Positions 11,161 to 24,267 of a DNA stretch of 64,000 bases are shown here, one piece after another. The stretch is from NCBI GenBank assembly GCA_018697195.1, contig CM031858.1:126129221-126193220 (forward strand), written 5' to 3'. The number at the start of each line of letters is the position of its first letter. Within the stretch, counting starts at the first letter, position 1. Made by a program: the position numbers and the translations under genes. The stretch comes from Certhia americana. Its lineage: Eukaryota; Chordata; Aves; Passeriformes; Certhiidae. The notes under the pieces were generated by a model. That model had not been told where the DNA came from, did not search any database, and worked only from the letters and a program-made list of their open reading frames with translations.

Positions 11161-14100
11161 AAACCTAACTTTTATAGGACAGTCATCTGAAATTTAGTAA
11201 TTGGTGGAGAAAACAGGAGGGAATATATTCTTTTCTTATCGTTAAATAGCTCCTACATTTCTGATAAATAACACAGAGACACATGAAGTGAAAGGGACGT
11301 GCAACTTCAGTATATATTAAATAGAAATCAGATGTTCTCAAATCCATAATAGTAATGTCAATTAAAAATTGAAAAGACCAACACAATGTGTGGGTGCTGA
11401 AAGATAGTATCTCAGTAAATGATTAAAGATAATTTCACTAAATCAGCAACATAACAAAATTGTTGATATTTTAAAAAGTTGTGCACAAATATAAACAGAG
11501 CAAATACTAAATAGAGGATGCAACAGCAGGATGATACATCACCTGAGATATTTTAATATGTACTGTTCTGGGCAGGAGGTCTCTTGTCTGTGATCTCAGC
11601 ATAACTCAGTCTTCTTTGTGAACATTTACTAATCATGTATATTGCCTCATAATTTCAGACTACAAAGTAATCCTGTATGTTTTTAGAAGATGGGTTTTTT
11701 TACCTGTGAATAGGAGCCCTAAGCAACTATTTAATATCCGTACAATGTGGATTTATTTTAAAGACTTGAGGACTAGGTATTTTAAAGCCACAGAATTTAT
11801 ATGACTCCTTAATCACATAAGCAGTTAATTTGGAAAGACAGAGTTTAAAGTATTTCAGTTTCAAAGATTCAAGGCTTTCTAAAGATTCAGCTGGATCATA
11901 TCTTGTTCATAAGGTTTTGAAAATATTGTGAAATTTTATTTGACTTAGTTTCTAGAAAAGGAAGTTTTTTTATTTGAAGATTCTGTTTGATCTTCAGAGT
12001 AATTTCACCTAGTATTGACCAAATTCTTTTTGTAGATTTCTTTTTATTTATATGGGACAACAAATAATTTCTTGGTTTGTAGACAAGTAACTTTGGGGTT
12101 TTCAGAAGAAAATTACTGTTTATTCCTTGATTAAACAAAACTTACAAACAAAACTAACTCAAACTTGCCAAAACAATGCCTTCCCAAATTTAATACTTGA
12201 GTGTAATTAAATATCCTTGGTCTTCTCTGGTATTCTCCATAAGAATACTTTTTCCATTTTGCAGAATTCTGAGGTCCTCTGATACTGGTGCAATGACCAC
12301 CACTTGCTATCTCAAGTGGGAATGAAGTCACAGTCAAGTTGTTTCTAATGAGAGCTAAACCAGACAATAGATAAAATGTTCTCTAGAAAGATTAAAAAAT
12401 ATCTAGACAACTGAATCATTACATAAATTCAATATGTAACCCTTCTTAGATAGAATTATAAGAGAAACCTATTTTAAAATCATTAGTCTGAAATCTGAAT
12501 GTTACTGCTACTGGTGTTATTATCAATTAGTAACTTGTGGCATATGGTGGTAGCATCATTAGAGATTATAATAGTTAAGGCTCTTATACAATACTTGCAG
12601 TTCTGCAGTGCTAAACTCCAACTCAACTGGGCCAAGAAAATGTACCTAACAGAGCTAAGCATTCTGCCTAGGAAAATAAAGCCCAGTGATGTGTAGGGTT
12701 ACGGGCCTTTGCCTTAATCTGGCAGCAAGATTGCCAATGCTAATGTACTGTTGTCCACGGCTGCTTTTTGAAAAAAAGTTTTAGGAAAGTGACGATAGTT
12801 GGTACTTCAAAACTTCAAGCTCTTAAAATAAAAATGTTTTGAAGGACTTCTCCAATCCCTTTTTTCAGTGGGATGTGGAGGTTTGTCTTATTGGTTACAA
12901 CAATTTTTTTGGGAAAAAAAAAACTCTTAGGAGGAAGATTAGAAAACTAATAACAAGAGGGAGAGCTGAATATGCCTAACTACAGACATAAGTACTTTAC
13001 AGTAACTTATTAAATATGAACTATTACTGGAGTTAAAGACATAACTCACTAAAGTCAGTTGTTTAAAATGGAGAAGTGTCTCTGAAACTGAGGTGGTAAA
13101 AGAAGCAATGTAAGGAGAGCAAATATTGTGACTTGTGAAAAAACTCTTCTCTGATGGTCCCTTCTTGCCCATCCCTCAGTCCTTGTCTCAGAACAAGAAC
13201 AACCAAGAGGTTATTTTTCAAGGAATCCTGGTGCTTAGCCGATTTCACTGTCACATTGGGAATACTTACACGTCATCTTATCTCTTCTGCACTTTAATTA
13301 GCAAACATAAACTTCAACAGTCCATAATAGTAGCCTTTAACACCTATTTTACTACTTAGTCTCTCTCAGTTTTTAAATTGCTTTCCCCTAGGAAGTACAC
13401 AAATAACTTGCATAAAATAGTCTATAAAGGCTCTGTTTCTCAGTAGTGCCTAGAAATATCAGTAACAACTCCAGCTATTATTACATATTTTGAGGTGATT
13501 TCAAAATTAATTTTTTGGGATATTGGACATGTATAAATGTGGAAACATGAAACTAAGAACAAGGTTTTAAAAATCTGTTAATGCATTTGGTTTTCTTTTA
13601 AACAAAAGGAATTATTGAGATAGGTAGCCATACATAGTCTTCATAAAATGAATCAGTACTTGTCTGAGGTCAGCTAGCCCTATAAACTTTTCCCCTCTTT
13701 CCTGGTACTTACCAATAATCTTCAGAAGTTGTTTATAATGAGACATGATAAAATTCAAATGCTAAACACACATTTCCATTTAAATTTGTCTTTTTTCCTT
13801 ACAAGCAAATGTTACATCTTACAAGATTTACTCAATTTTAAGGGCCACCAAGACCCATTTGAGTTTTTCCATTAAGTTCTGTCAAATTTCACATGGTCTT
13901 GCATATTTAATTAATATGAGAAGTTACATTTTTTGATAGCTTAGTCATGCCGAGGACATAAGCACATACTGTTAATATGATTTTCAATAAAATATTTATT
14001 TGCATAATACAGATGGTATTGCTCTAAGACTGAAAAACATCTACAATGTCTGAATGAAAAAAGCAGGCTACAACATTTCTGAATGTCTATATTCAGTTAC

Positions 14101-14240
14101 GCTCTCCTATAATGCTTTTTCTGAGGAAACACATGCCTAGAAAAACATGATTTTAAGGGAACTTGAGAAACTTCTCAAGGTGACAATGTCAGGAAAAAAT
14201 TCTCACTTTCAAATGACCCCTGTGGCTTCCTGGAAACATT
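11161..14240. other. AT-rich non-coding DNA
   Basis: Single-copy-looking sequence with only short frames lacking domains. Nothing else stands out. Confidence 0.55.
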
Positions 14241-14241
14241 T

Positions 14242-14289
14242 TTGTGAGTGGAAAAGTTTCCATTTGCACTCCTTGTGAGTGGAAAAGTT
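14242..14289. repeat. Direct duplication of a 17-bp unit, period 31
   Basis: The unit TTGTGAGTGGAAAAGTT occurs at 14242-14258 and again at 14273-14289 with no mismatch, separated by 14 bp. This is a local tandem duplication whose intervening part has diverged. Confidence 0.85.
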
Positions 14290-16610
14290 CCTCCTAAAAA
14301 AGGGGACATGGTCAGTTTTGGAAGGGACATGTCTGAGGAGAAGCGTTGTGGAGAACTAACCTGCTGCTGCAGTCCAAGGTGGTTCTGAGCACATATAGAT
14401 CAAGGCAGCTCTAAAACAATACAGTCTCTTAGGACTGACAGCTCTATTGAAGCTCCACATCTGAACAGGTCTTCAGCTGGTGCAGGATTTGTCCTAGTGT
14501 CATGGTTTGCCTCTAGAATTCCTGATGTGCCAACCCCCCACATTACTAATATTTGTTCTCTGTTTACATTTTTCATTCTCAAGGATATTTTTGTTAACAT
14601 CTCTCTCTTTCTGCTTTTGTCGGACTCATGATGGTACTTACTGCTGTTTTACTGATCAAACATCTTAAACTTGTATAAAGTTTGTGATTATGTACTTTTT
14701 TGTGCATAAAGGACTCTTTATAGATTATATCAACAGATAATTAGGTAGCCTTACCAAAACTGGGTGGGGTTTTTTTGGGGTTGTTTTTTTAGTTGGTTGG
14801 TTGGGGGTTTTTTTGGTTGTTTTTTTTTTTTCTTACTTTTTTTTTTTTACTTGGACCTCATATCTAGGAACCTTTTAACTTTGGAGTTTCTAACAGTATA
14901 CATCCTGCTGCTTCTGGCCTGTATTGATTTCAATTACGTAACTATTTGTTGTACAAGATAACTATGTATTCAGGAATGTGAATAGTAAAACAATTCCGTA
15001 ATCATGAAAAAAGCTTTCATTTAGGGAAAAAAATGCTGTGGTCTTGCCTCTGGTCTTGCTGTGGTTTTGTTATTAAGGGCTTAGGAAGGTCTTCAAAACT
15101 GTAGCTAAAAATCAGTATCAGTTTGCTAATAGCTTGAAATACTTTTCTACAGAACATTAATTTTTTAAAAGACTAACTTGATTCTAAACCAATTTTATTT
15201 TCTTTTTTTAGTGAGGAGTAGATTAAAAGAGAGATGAAAAAGTACACTTGAAGCAAAAATGGCTGTTCAGTATGTCAAACTGTCTGGACACACTGAAAAA
15301 CTATCCTAATCCCACAATGATTTGGAAGGTCTAATCTTGCTGTACTGCGGTAGCTTGAAGTAAGAATCTGTGATTTGGGGCACTATATTCATCTTTGAAT
15401 GATTATTTTTGCTTACCCTAAATACACTACCTGCTATTTCACACAGATTAACAAAGTTTAAACCTTTGGGGATGAAGCACTTACTATAGGTCTACCTAAT
15501 TTAAAAGGCTTTAACCCAATCTAAAAAAAAAAAAAAGCAAGCAACAACTAACAATGCACACAAATGTAGGAATAGTCTACATGAAGCTGACAAAACATTT
15601 TTCACTAGTAAAATTTTTCATTAAAAAGTTACTGTTTTTAAGACTTTTTTTTTTTCTCCCAGAAAGAAACTCAAAGGATTATTTTAGGGGGTTTTGCATA
15701 ACTAGACAACACAACAAAAACTGTTAATAGGATGCCTGTGGTAAATACTACTTCCTACAGCTTGCCTTTCTTAATGGACTGTTACTGCAGCCAGGTTCTT
15801 TAATGGTCTGATCATTGATGATTCAAAAATCTTAATAATAAAAAGTGTTAATCTTTTTTATTGCAATTTTCAAAAGACTTGATGTAGACAGGCAGTGTAC
15901 AAACTTGAAGTGACAGTTTCTGCATCACTTTCAGTACCACCATGAATAATTGTGCTCCAATTAGTTATTTCCACAGAACCGCCTATGTCTTTCTTTTGGG
16001 AAGAATTCAGTTCTGCACATTGTCATTGAGAAAATGAAATTAGTTTTAATAAAACTTTGTCTTAAACACTAACAGGTAAGGACTCTTATATCCTGTCATG
16101 TTAAATTGTTGCCTAATGGAAATCCCTGGTTCTCTCTCCAGTTCTTACAAATTCTTTTTTTCCTTCCTCAATGATACATTATTTAATAAATTACAGTAAA
16201 ATTCTAATAACAGAACTTCAAACAAAAGGATAGAGAAATTCAATTTTATTCTAACAATTTATTCATAATTTACTGAAAGTTTTGTGCCTAGCTCTCTACT
16301 CTGATTCATAAATTGTTTAAGAACACAAAATCTAGAGTCAGCTAGTCTTATGATAAATTGAGAAATATGAAAACATGAGTGTTTTTTCATGTCCCATTTT
16401 ACCTTAAAATACTTCTATGTCTCCAAATTCAAGGAAATATAGCTATCCCAATTTTCAACTTAGCACTCATTTGGCTTATTATAATTTCAGATCTCTTCAG
16501 ATAGCTTTTATGTAATTGCAACAGAATTTACAAGATTTTCACATTAAGCTTTGAGTCGAACACATACAAGATGCACCAGTCATTTCCAAAGCGGTTTGAC
16601 CTTTCTGCAA
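14290..16610. other. AT-rich non-coding DNA with a keto-rich tract
   Basis: No gene is supported. From 14761 to 14850 lies a T/G-rich low-complexity tract with G runs of 3, 4, 4 and 5 at 14762-14807, which could form a G-quadruplex with one long loop, followed by T runs. At 14499 a TGTCATGGTTTG string resembles an inverted LTR terminus, but it is isolated. Confidence 0.5.
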
Positions 16611-16659
16611 TCATAGAATCCTTGAATCATTTAAGTTGGAAAAAGCCTCTGTTATTGAG
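16611..16659 (-). mobile_element. CR1 LINE 3' end, part 1 (split by LTR)
   Basis: TCATAGAATCCTTGAATCAT then TTTAAGTTGGAAAAAGCCTCT is the reverse complement of the CR1 tail and the segment just before it. The element continues at 16996 after an inserted LTR. The last six bases here, ATTGAG, are the left copy of the target duplication made by that insertion. Confidence 0.8.
16654..16659. repeat. Target-site duplication, left copy
   Basis: ATTGAG directly before the LTR start; identical to 16996-17001. A 6-bp duplication is usual for class II (ERVK-like) avian retroviruses. Confidence 0.9.
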
Positions 16660-16790
16660 TGTTGTATTCCCTTTAGGAATGTTTTTCCCCCAAAACCCCT
16701 CCCCCAGAAACTGTAACCGGCCTGGGTTACCTGCCCCCTGGTCTCCTGACCTATAGGATCGGATAGGTAACTTGACCCCGACCCCAAAGG

Positions 16791-16800
16791 TGATAAAAAC
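16791..16800 (+). promoter_or_regulatory. TATA-like box of the LTR promoter
   Basis: TGATAAAAAC lies 50 bp upstream of the AATAAA signal in the 336-bp LTR. The spacing fits a U3 TATA box with a short R region. Activity is not shown. Confidence 0.5.
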
Positions 16801-16849
16801 CCCTCTCCCCCATGTGACTCGCTCTCTCGCCTCCGGATTCCCTTCAAGG

Positions 16850-16855
16850 AATAAA
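16850..16855 (+). terminator. AATAAA polyadenylation signal of the LTR
   Basis: Canonical AATAAA inside GGAATAAAGGCC, about 50 bp after the TATA-like box, as in LTRs where the signal lies at the U3/R border or within R. Confidence 0.6.
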
Positions 16856-16995
16856 GGCCTTGGAATACATCCTGGGGTAAGAGGGCCTCTTTTGTAACTC
16901 TTTCTACCCTATTCTGTAGTTCCCCTCTTCCAATACTCCCCCTAAATCTGGGCTGGCAGCTTGTGGGGGGGGTTGAAGGGACAGGAGAATCTACA

Positions 16996-17175
16996 ATTGA
17001 GTCCATCATCTAACTCAACACCTCTGTGTTCTCCACTGAACCACGTTCCCTAGTGCCACATCCATGTCTTTTGAAGGTTCCCAGGGATGAATCCCTCACT
17101 TCCATGAGCAGCATATTCCGATATCTAAAATGTGCAAATTCCAATGCCTGAAATCTCAGCATTTGTGAAATAAGT
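16996..17175 (-). mobile_element. CR1 LINE 3' region, part 2 (split by LTR)
   Basis: The sequence continues the minus-strand CR1 begun at 16611: ATTGAGTCCATCATCTAACT, a run like CTCCACTGAACCACGTTCC, then CTAGTGCCACATCC, TCCCAGGGATG, a ATTCCAATGCCTGAAATC stretch and GTGAAATAAGTATTTCTGAT. All follow the usual order for reverse-complement avian CR1. A short extra copy of an ATTCC-starting segment (17115-17150) suggests a small internal duplication. Similarity fades beyond about 17175, so the 5' truncation edge is approximate. Confidence 0.75.
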
Positions 17176-17440
17176 ATTTCTGATGGGTCCCTCCTCTGAT
17201 TCGTTCAGCTTCAGGGACAGCACAGTAATGCTAAGTTTCTCTGACTTCCTGCCATATTTCTGGTAGCTCCCTGTGAATGGTGCTGGATGCACGAATGTCT
17301 CCATAGTAGGCACTATCAAGTGGGTCCATAGGCTCAGAGCTGTACCCTCCCATGTCTGTAGGGTGTTCTGAGTGGAGTTGTCTTTGGAGTTCAGCTGCTT
17401 CTTTTCTAGCCAGCTGCTAAAGTGGGACACAGGACCATTA
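17176..17440. other. Unrecognised GC-moderate stretch beside the CR1
   Basis: This follows the recognisable CR1 and contains a 101-codon minus-strand frame (17125-17430) that overlaps the CR1 edge. The predicted protein has no domain I recognise. It may be a more diverged internal part of the same CR1 or older repeat material. Confidence 0.35.
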
Positions 17441-20400
17441 TGTGACCAAAGATTAACTTGTTAGGTGTCTTTGTCATTTAGGGGTTATATTTTATAGGGG
17501 GGATTTAGATTCCTAATGTTAAGCAATAATTTAAATCAGAATGCATTATATATTATATATTACCTTACCTTAAAGATTTTTTTTATAGTCATGATTTTTT
17601 TTCTCTAGCAGAAATATTTTTTTTTTTAAAAAAAGCAGTTTTAAAATACAATGTCTCATAGCCCAATACATTGTTGGAACTGGGTACACCACTGCTTTCA
17701 AATGACCATGAAACAGTAACATGTTGTAGTTGAAAAAATTATTTTACCTGAAGAATTTATTTTTTCATCAAATGCCAGCTAAATTCCAGCTAAAAGTATG
17801 TAAGCTGAAGCTTTTATGTGCCTCCACACATATACACACCTGTGCACAAACATGCATATACATACACTGGATACATGCATTATTTTTATCAGATGCAAAA
17901 TATCATCACTCACTCCAGTAGAAATGGAAAGATTTAAGTGTTGCAATTATCTTGGCAATCAAGGCCAGTACTTAAATTCTGTTGGAGAACACTGATATTT
18001 TCCCAGAACACTATGCCTACTTCAGTATCAATGGTCTAGATGTATATAAATATACTATGTTGGCATTTCCAATGTTTTAATTACTTAAAAATATAATATT
18101 TTTGTATGTGTAACTAGGGCAGAATCTCTTGACCTATACTATTTTAGATGGAACTCCTGAAGACATTTTTAATATTATATAGTTAATTTTATAATGTAAA
18201 ATCTATTCTAAACAAATTTATTTAAAGCAGAATTGCCAATATATCACTTCCACCTAGCCATGTTCTTGCTGAATATTAACATGTACCATTCTGCTGCTGA
18301 ATCAAAGTCATTCTTAGAGAAAACTTTCATCTTTTTGAAACACTTGAGAATAACACAAATCATTATGCTAAGTACATACAGATTCATCCTCTTGCTGAAT
18401 ATAGGGCTATATTGAGAGGATCAAACACTTTACCTGTCTCAAAAATAGGCCAGGTATTTCAGTTTTGATAACTGTAGGCTATCAGAATTCCCTTTCATTT
18501 GTTGATGTGTTTTTCTGTGGTGTGCATCACAAACAGAAAATTGAGATTAATGAAAATAGCTCAGATATTCAGAAAAGATGAAATAGCAAGGAAAGATGCT
18601 GGGCTGTATTTTCATGAGTATATGTACATCATATGTATATGCACATAAAGCAAAAAATATAGCTCATAATTAAATCAGAATCATAAATATGTTGAATAAC
18701 TATACTGGAATTATAATGTTTACTAAAGAACTTCATTGTACAGATGTTTTTAAAAAGCTTACAAAAAATAGCGTGCTTAGTGCATAGCTTCCTTTCCAAA
18801 GAAAAAGAGAGCAGAACCAAAGCAACATTTTGAAGTCAGTTGAGCCACATGAAACAAAGGATAGATTTCTACATTTTTCCATTTATATACATATACTTAC
18901 ATATGTATATGTGTGTAAAATTGAAAGAACACAGTATTGTAAATCTTGTTCTTGACAATTAAACAGCAGTAACTCCAGCCAATGAAAGGGTAAAAATTAT
19001 GAGCTTTTTTATTTTACTGTAACTTTCAGTCTCACAACATTATAAAAACTCTTAATTTTGATTTACTCAAATGGCTTTCTGATGTTTAAAAATAAACATT
19101 ATTTTAAATTTTAGCCTTTCTTGCTGTAATGTGTCTCATTACATTGCAAAATTCTCCATGCTAGTTTACCTCCCTGCACTTCATCCTGTCACTCTGTTCC
19201 TTCTCATATTCCCAGCTAGAAGGAGGAAAGCTTTGTTTGGGCAAGTCTGTAAAGGGAAGTGTGTTTTGTCAGCAGCTTGGAAAGATGCACATACCTGTGT
19301 AAAGGTATATAATTTTTAATTTTTTTTTTTATTTTTTTAATACTTGTAGCTATACTCATGGGTCTACAGAGGCTAGAAGGATAGGAGTGATAGGATAGGT
19401 TTAAGGAATTGACCAGGACCTAGAATAACTAAGAGTGCTACTGAACCATAACCTTCCTCATTATTTTGATTTTAGGGATAAACTGAATAATTGTTGTCTG
19501 GAAGTTGCTATTAACATCCATTATAACAAGATTTTGAAGTTTTCATATTAGCTGTAAATTGGTGTCTTTTAAAAAATACAGCAGTACTTTCAGTGAACAC
19601 AACTTTTTGGGAAAACTGTTCCAACTGAAGTTCAGTAGACCTAACAGTTATATAGGTAAATTTCCTCAAGCTGCACAAAACACATAGAATGGGCCACATG
19701 GATGACTTTGCAATCAATCAGTCATTCTTGCTGGACCTTGGTTTTTAGGACCTGGCAATCACAAATGGCTGTCCCACAAAGAGGATTTCTATGTTAAATA
19801 AAAGAGAAATTCTCATAGATCCATACTTTAAATCAAGGATCTTCTATAGGTACTGAGTTTTACAGTTGAAGGAATATCTTATAAGCTTCCTAAGGCTTGT
19901 AAATGATTTTTTGTATGCAATTTCTCCTGCCACATCAGATGTGAGGTATGTTTCAGTGCTGTGCATCTGTTTATATTTTAATGGAGAAGTAATATTGGAA
20001 AAAATATGAAGAATCATTGGAAAAAATCTAATACTATTGCAATTGATGGGTAGTATTCCACTGACTCAGAAGGTAACAATTTTAATTTCTCTAGTCTATA
20101 CTGAAAAAAAAAAAGAAGCCAGTGAAACAAATTCTTTGACATTTTCATCTTCGGAACTCCAAGCAGTATATTAACATGCCTTTCTTGACAAGTTTCTTAC
20201 TCGCTTTTAAAATAAGTCTCCTAAGGTCAAGCTGTGCCCTTTTAGAGTATGGTATCTGCCTAACAGAACACACAATTCATGGCTGCAGCACCGGTGAAAC
20301 AAAAAGAAGCTGGGATTTTGGTCTTAAGACAAATACCTTTTACCTTCAGTGTGCACATCAGTCAGCCTCTATGCTCAGGTGAACAAGGATTCAATTATTT

Positions 20401-22500
20401 CCTGGGATACTGTAAATAACCTAAATCAGAACTGCAATTTCTAGCCATCCTCTGGCTTCTCTTCTCCTACAATGTTGGGTTTACAGTTTTCAGCAACTCT
20501 TCTCTCATCCTTCTCCTGAAAATGAAATCTTGCTCTGCAAATGTCATTTGCATCCCTGGCTTTCCTCTCCAGAAAAGCAGATAGGATTTAACTGCAAACA
20601 ATGGCTTGTCCTTGATTTTCTCTGAGCTTCCTTATGGGAGAAAGGGGAGAGTGTGCTATCCTCTTAACTTGCTGGTGTTCTTGCTGGAGGCATAGAAAGG
20701 TCTGCAATATATTTAGGCAACCAGTGTGAGAACAGCTACCTTCAAACAATCAAAAATAAAAACTATGAGAACAGGAATAAGAAGTATTAAAAAAAAAAAG
20801 CAAACACAAACCAAGCCAAACAAACAAAACCCAAAAACCCCTAAAAAACTAATGCTGAAGCACTCGTCAAGTAATTCCGAAGCTAAGGAAACTGATGGCA
20901 TATAATAGCCATGAAAATGTTCTCTCTTCCCAATGAAATGTCACAGATTAGGTTTTAATAAGTGCTGATACTAGGCAAAAAATTCTGACTGGCATTATAA
21001 ATGGGCTCATTTGCTAATGTGTGGTTGTGAATTCTGTTTGACAAGAGAAAGCAAGCTCTGAAGCCATTTGGCATGCAAAGACAGGCTTACAAAACATGCA
21101 CATCTTTTGCAGACAAGAAGGAAAGATGATATTTACTTAAACTAGCAGGGTTTGGGGTTTTTTAGCTATTAAGCAGTAATACAATAATAAATGTCACTTA
21201 ATATTTCTTATTAAAACAATATAAATTATTTAAAATTTAGAATTAAAAAAGTCCCTGATAGTGATTTAAAGAATTCAATAGAGGTTACTGAATCAATGGT
21301 ATTGTCAGTTCTAGACAAAAGCTGTTTATATCATAATTTGAATTACAATATAAAAGACTGGAAAGACCAGTGAACAAGCAAATACAAAATGGCAAAAATA
21401 AAAATGGATATACAAGTCTTCTTTACACAACCTTAACACTATAATTGTGATTACGATAATCATATTTTAATTGAAATTAAAATTTAATTTTAAAATGAAT
21501 GGGATTTTTTGTATTTCTTGTCTGTCCAGCATTTCACTCTAACTCTTCCACATCCATTGAACATTATTTTCTCAAAAAAATGATGGCTACTAATCACTAA
21601 GTAGGAAACTTCTACATTTCCATGTCACTAAGGTTGATTGAACAGACTATCAAGAACTAATGAGAATATTTTAAAAAATTAGGGTACATTGGAACTTAAA
21701 AGGAAAAAAATCATTACAAGGGATAAAAAGAATCTTTAAAAATTTTATAGTCAACGGACTAAAGAATAGATGGGATTTTTTTTGTTCTTATCCAAAGCAC
21801 AACTAAGCAGCAGGATCAATGAAATGTAGACTTTCTAAATGCTTGAATACTTTCTTTTGAGCCTAATATGTTAGATTCTAATTTTCAATAGCATTGAATA
21901 ATGCATAAAACAAATATTAACTAATTTTTCTTTACATAAATTACCTATACAGCTGTTATGGAAGACATGTATTAAGTAAACTTTGAAACAGTATGAATGT
22001 TCACAACATCTTCTGTAAACACTATTTCCACAATTATAAAGTTGTTCTATTTTGCAATCTAGCATATCTAAAGCTTTTCATTTGCCAAATCCCAAACATC
22101 ATGCATAAAGATTAACAAGTAGAAAGCATTAATGAAGCAGATAACCTTGAAAATTGCATAATTGGTAACACCTGTAAGTTCAGATTTTCAGTGATACTGA
22201 ATTTAAGAGTTATTGCATGAATTATAGTTAATTTATCTGAGTCCTTAGTGAATAATAAAATCTAAGAAGGTAAAATATACATAAAGATTTATATTAGAGG
22301 AATTACCAGTTCACAGAATCACCAGTTTGCATCACAAAATCAGTGGTTTCCCAGTGAATCACTGTTTTCCCAATACATGATTGGAAAAAAAATTGGATCA
22401 TCTGAAATGATGGCTGATGAGACTTTTTTATACATGGGTTTAAATCTTCTAAAACATTAAATATGCAGCAACTGTAATATTTAAGCATTATGTTTTACTG
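17441..22500. other. AT-rich non-coding DNA
   Basis: Frames are short and domain-free. Low-complexity pieces include T- and A-runs around 17577-17635 and an A/C-rich piece at about 20785-20845. No RNA gene, LTR or CR1 is recognised. Confidence 0.55.
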
Positions 22501-23740
22501 CGGATCAATAAAAGCTTAAAAAATTTTTAGAAACCCTATAAATAAATTTTAGTAAAAGCAATATCAAACTTGAATGCAGAGGTATATCACTGTCACTACT
22601 GGAGTTTGTTTCACAGTGGCAGAGATCAAGAGAGTGGGGGTTCAGGCCTTGCTCTATTTTAAATCCTCAGCAATTTGCAGGAATTTAGAGCAAATAAATT
22701 AACATCTCTTGCTTTGAATTATTTACCTATATGTACAGATGGAAGTTTTTGCCCTGAAGGGTTTTACAGCCCACAAGTCACTCATGTGAAGCTTTAGGGG
22801 AGAGAAGAAAGAATATTTCAGAAGGAGAAAGTACTTTGTGTAGAAGCACTTTCATAACGGGATTATACTGTTATCCGCTTGAAAGCGGTCTTTGTTTCTA
22901 AGGTAATTTCATTTGGTATTCTAATCCTTTCAGGTGGTGATGTTTGCTTTGCCTTATTGAACCTAGAATAGGATTTTTGCATGCTTTCTTGATTTTTCTA
23001 GCCATTAAAACAGTCTGTGCCAGTGACTTGGCATAAAACTTAGTGTTATCCTGCCATACTGCTCCTTGCATATTCCTGTGAAGCTCAGCAGATGCCTTCT
23101 GTAGTTTGCTTGAAGTGTGGCTGCAGTTACAAAAGTGTCACCATGCGGAAGAGCAGTTTGAGAACAAGTTTCCATAAACAAAGGTTGTAAAGTTGGTAAA
23201 ACTATCTTCATGGCTTATTCACACCGATTCCAGAAAAAACAGGCTGGTAAGCTAGATACCCACAAAATTGTTATTTATGCTGCTGATGTGAAAGGCATGC
23301 AATAATTCAGTGGTAGAGTGGATTTTGTACTTATTGCATATATTATCTGGGACTATCAGTTCTTTTCTTTTTTGATGGTTATTTAACTGAAATTTTCTAA
23401 AGCTATTTCTCACTTATTTTGTTCATTGGTTTAATAATGTGAACTGGATATACAGAAGCCAAATCTTGAAATACATTTCAATGATCACTTAGAACATTAC
23501 CAGTGAATGTGAGATATGACCACCAAATAATCTTTAATGTTGTTTTGTCTAGCAAAAGCAGCATGATAAAAAAACACCAGTAAACTGTGAAAGCTAACAA
23601 TCAGAAAGATCATTTACCTTTTATGGGGAAAGGCTCCTACTTTGATAAAATACGGCTAAGAAAAGTTTTGCAACTTTCTTTAGCATGGGTTATTTTGAAA
23701 GCAAAACTGCAAGATAAACACAGATGGTGATAGGAAAAAT
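22501..23740. other. AT-rich non-coding DNA with a small GC hairpin
   Basis: No gene is supported. A compact inverted repeat CCGCTT/AAGCGG (22875-22880 and 22883-22888) with a two-base centre stands out because CpG-containing palindromes are scarce here. Confidence 0.5.
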
Positions 23741-23784
23741 CTTTTTTTTTTTCCTTATTTTTTTTTCTTTTTTTAATGCTGCAG

Positions 23785-24267
23785 TTTTCCAGAAGAAAAA
23801 GATCTATGAATGGTTGATGGCACCATTTTTCTGCTTTTGGTCACCTAGGCTTGTTCTGGTTGTTCTCTGAAGACATTATGTAGTTGAGCAGAGTTTCAAA
23901 CACCATCTTTTTAGATAACTTGGGGCCCTCAGCTCTTAAAGCACAGCCTACTTGGTGAGTTATTCTTGCCCCTCTGCCTAGACATGGTAGCAGTGTCCCT
24001 TTGCAAGAGCTCAGTCCAGTACATGAGAGACTTTCCTTGTCACAAATTGGACAGGAAGGAGTGCAAAGTAGCAGTAAGGAGACAATTCTCTGAATTGGCC
24101 TATAAAGGGTACAGTAGTGAGTATGTCCTAGCAGAATGCAAGGTAGATTCACAAATGCATCCTTTTGGCAGCCTATGGTGTGAAACAAGAATTGCCAACA
24201 CAGGCTGGATAATTTCAGTGACTGCATTTTTATTTAAAAGGAGAAAAGTGATGTGTGTTGGAGAAAG
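23785..24267 (+). other. Exon-like segment of unknown nature
   Basis: A long pyrimidine-rich tract (23741-23774) precedes a CTGCAG acceptor-like sequence ending at 23784, and a GAAAG/GTAAGC donor-like site follows at 24268. Between them the plus strand has stops in the first part, then an open frame from 23966 to 24271 whose stop codon overlaps the donor. The minus strand holds a 128-codon frame (23841-24227). No domain is recognised in either. It could be a non-coding RNA exon, a decayed repeat or chance; there is no expression evidence. Confidence 0.25.

Larger units (their letters stand above)
16660..16995 (+). mobile_element. Solo LTR (336 bp) inserted into a CR1
   Basis: The element starts TGTTGTATTCC and ends GAATCTACA, giving TG...CA termini, and is flanked by a perfect 6-bp duplication ATTGAG (16654-16659 and 16996-17001). 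A TATA-like GATAAAAAC lies at 16792-16800 and an AATAAA signal at 16850-16855, so U3, a short R and U5 are in the expected order on the plus strand. It interrupts a minus-strand CR1 whose sequence reads through when the LTR and one duplication copy are ignored. At least six CpG remain (for instance in AACCGG, ATCGGA, TCCGGA), unlike the CpG-depleted surroundings, which suggests a fairly recent insertion. No internal retroviral genes remain, so the provirus was reduced to one LTR by recombination. The 6-bp duplication points to a class II (ERVK-like) element; the exact family is not determined. Confidence 0.9.

Noticed and set aside
14499..14545. TGTCATGGTTTG as an LTR terminus
   Set aside because: No second terminus, polyadenylation signal or flanking duplication could be found around it.
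22315..22350. TTCACAGAATCAC as an inverted CR1 tail
   Set aside because: Similarity stops after about 13 bases.
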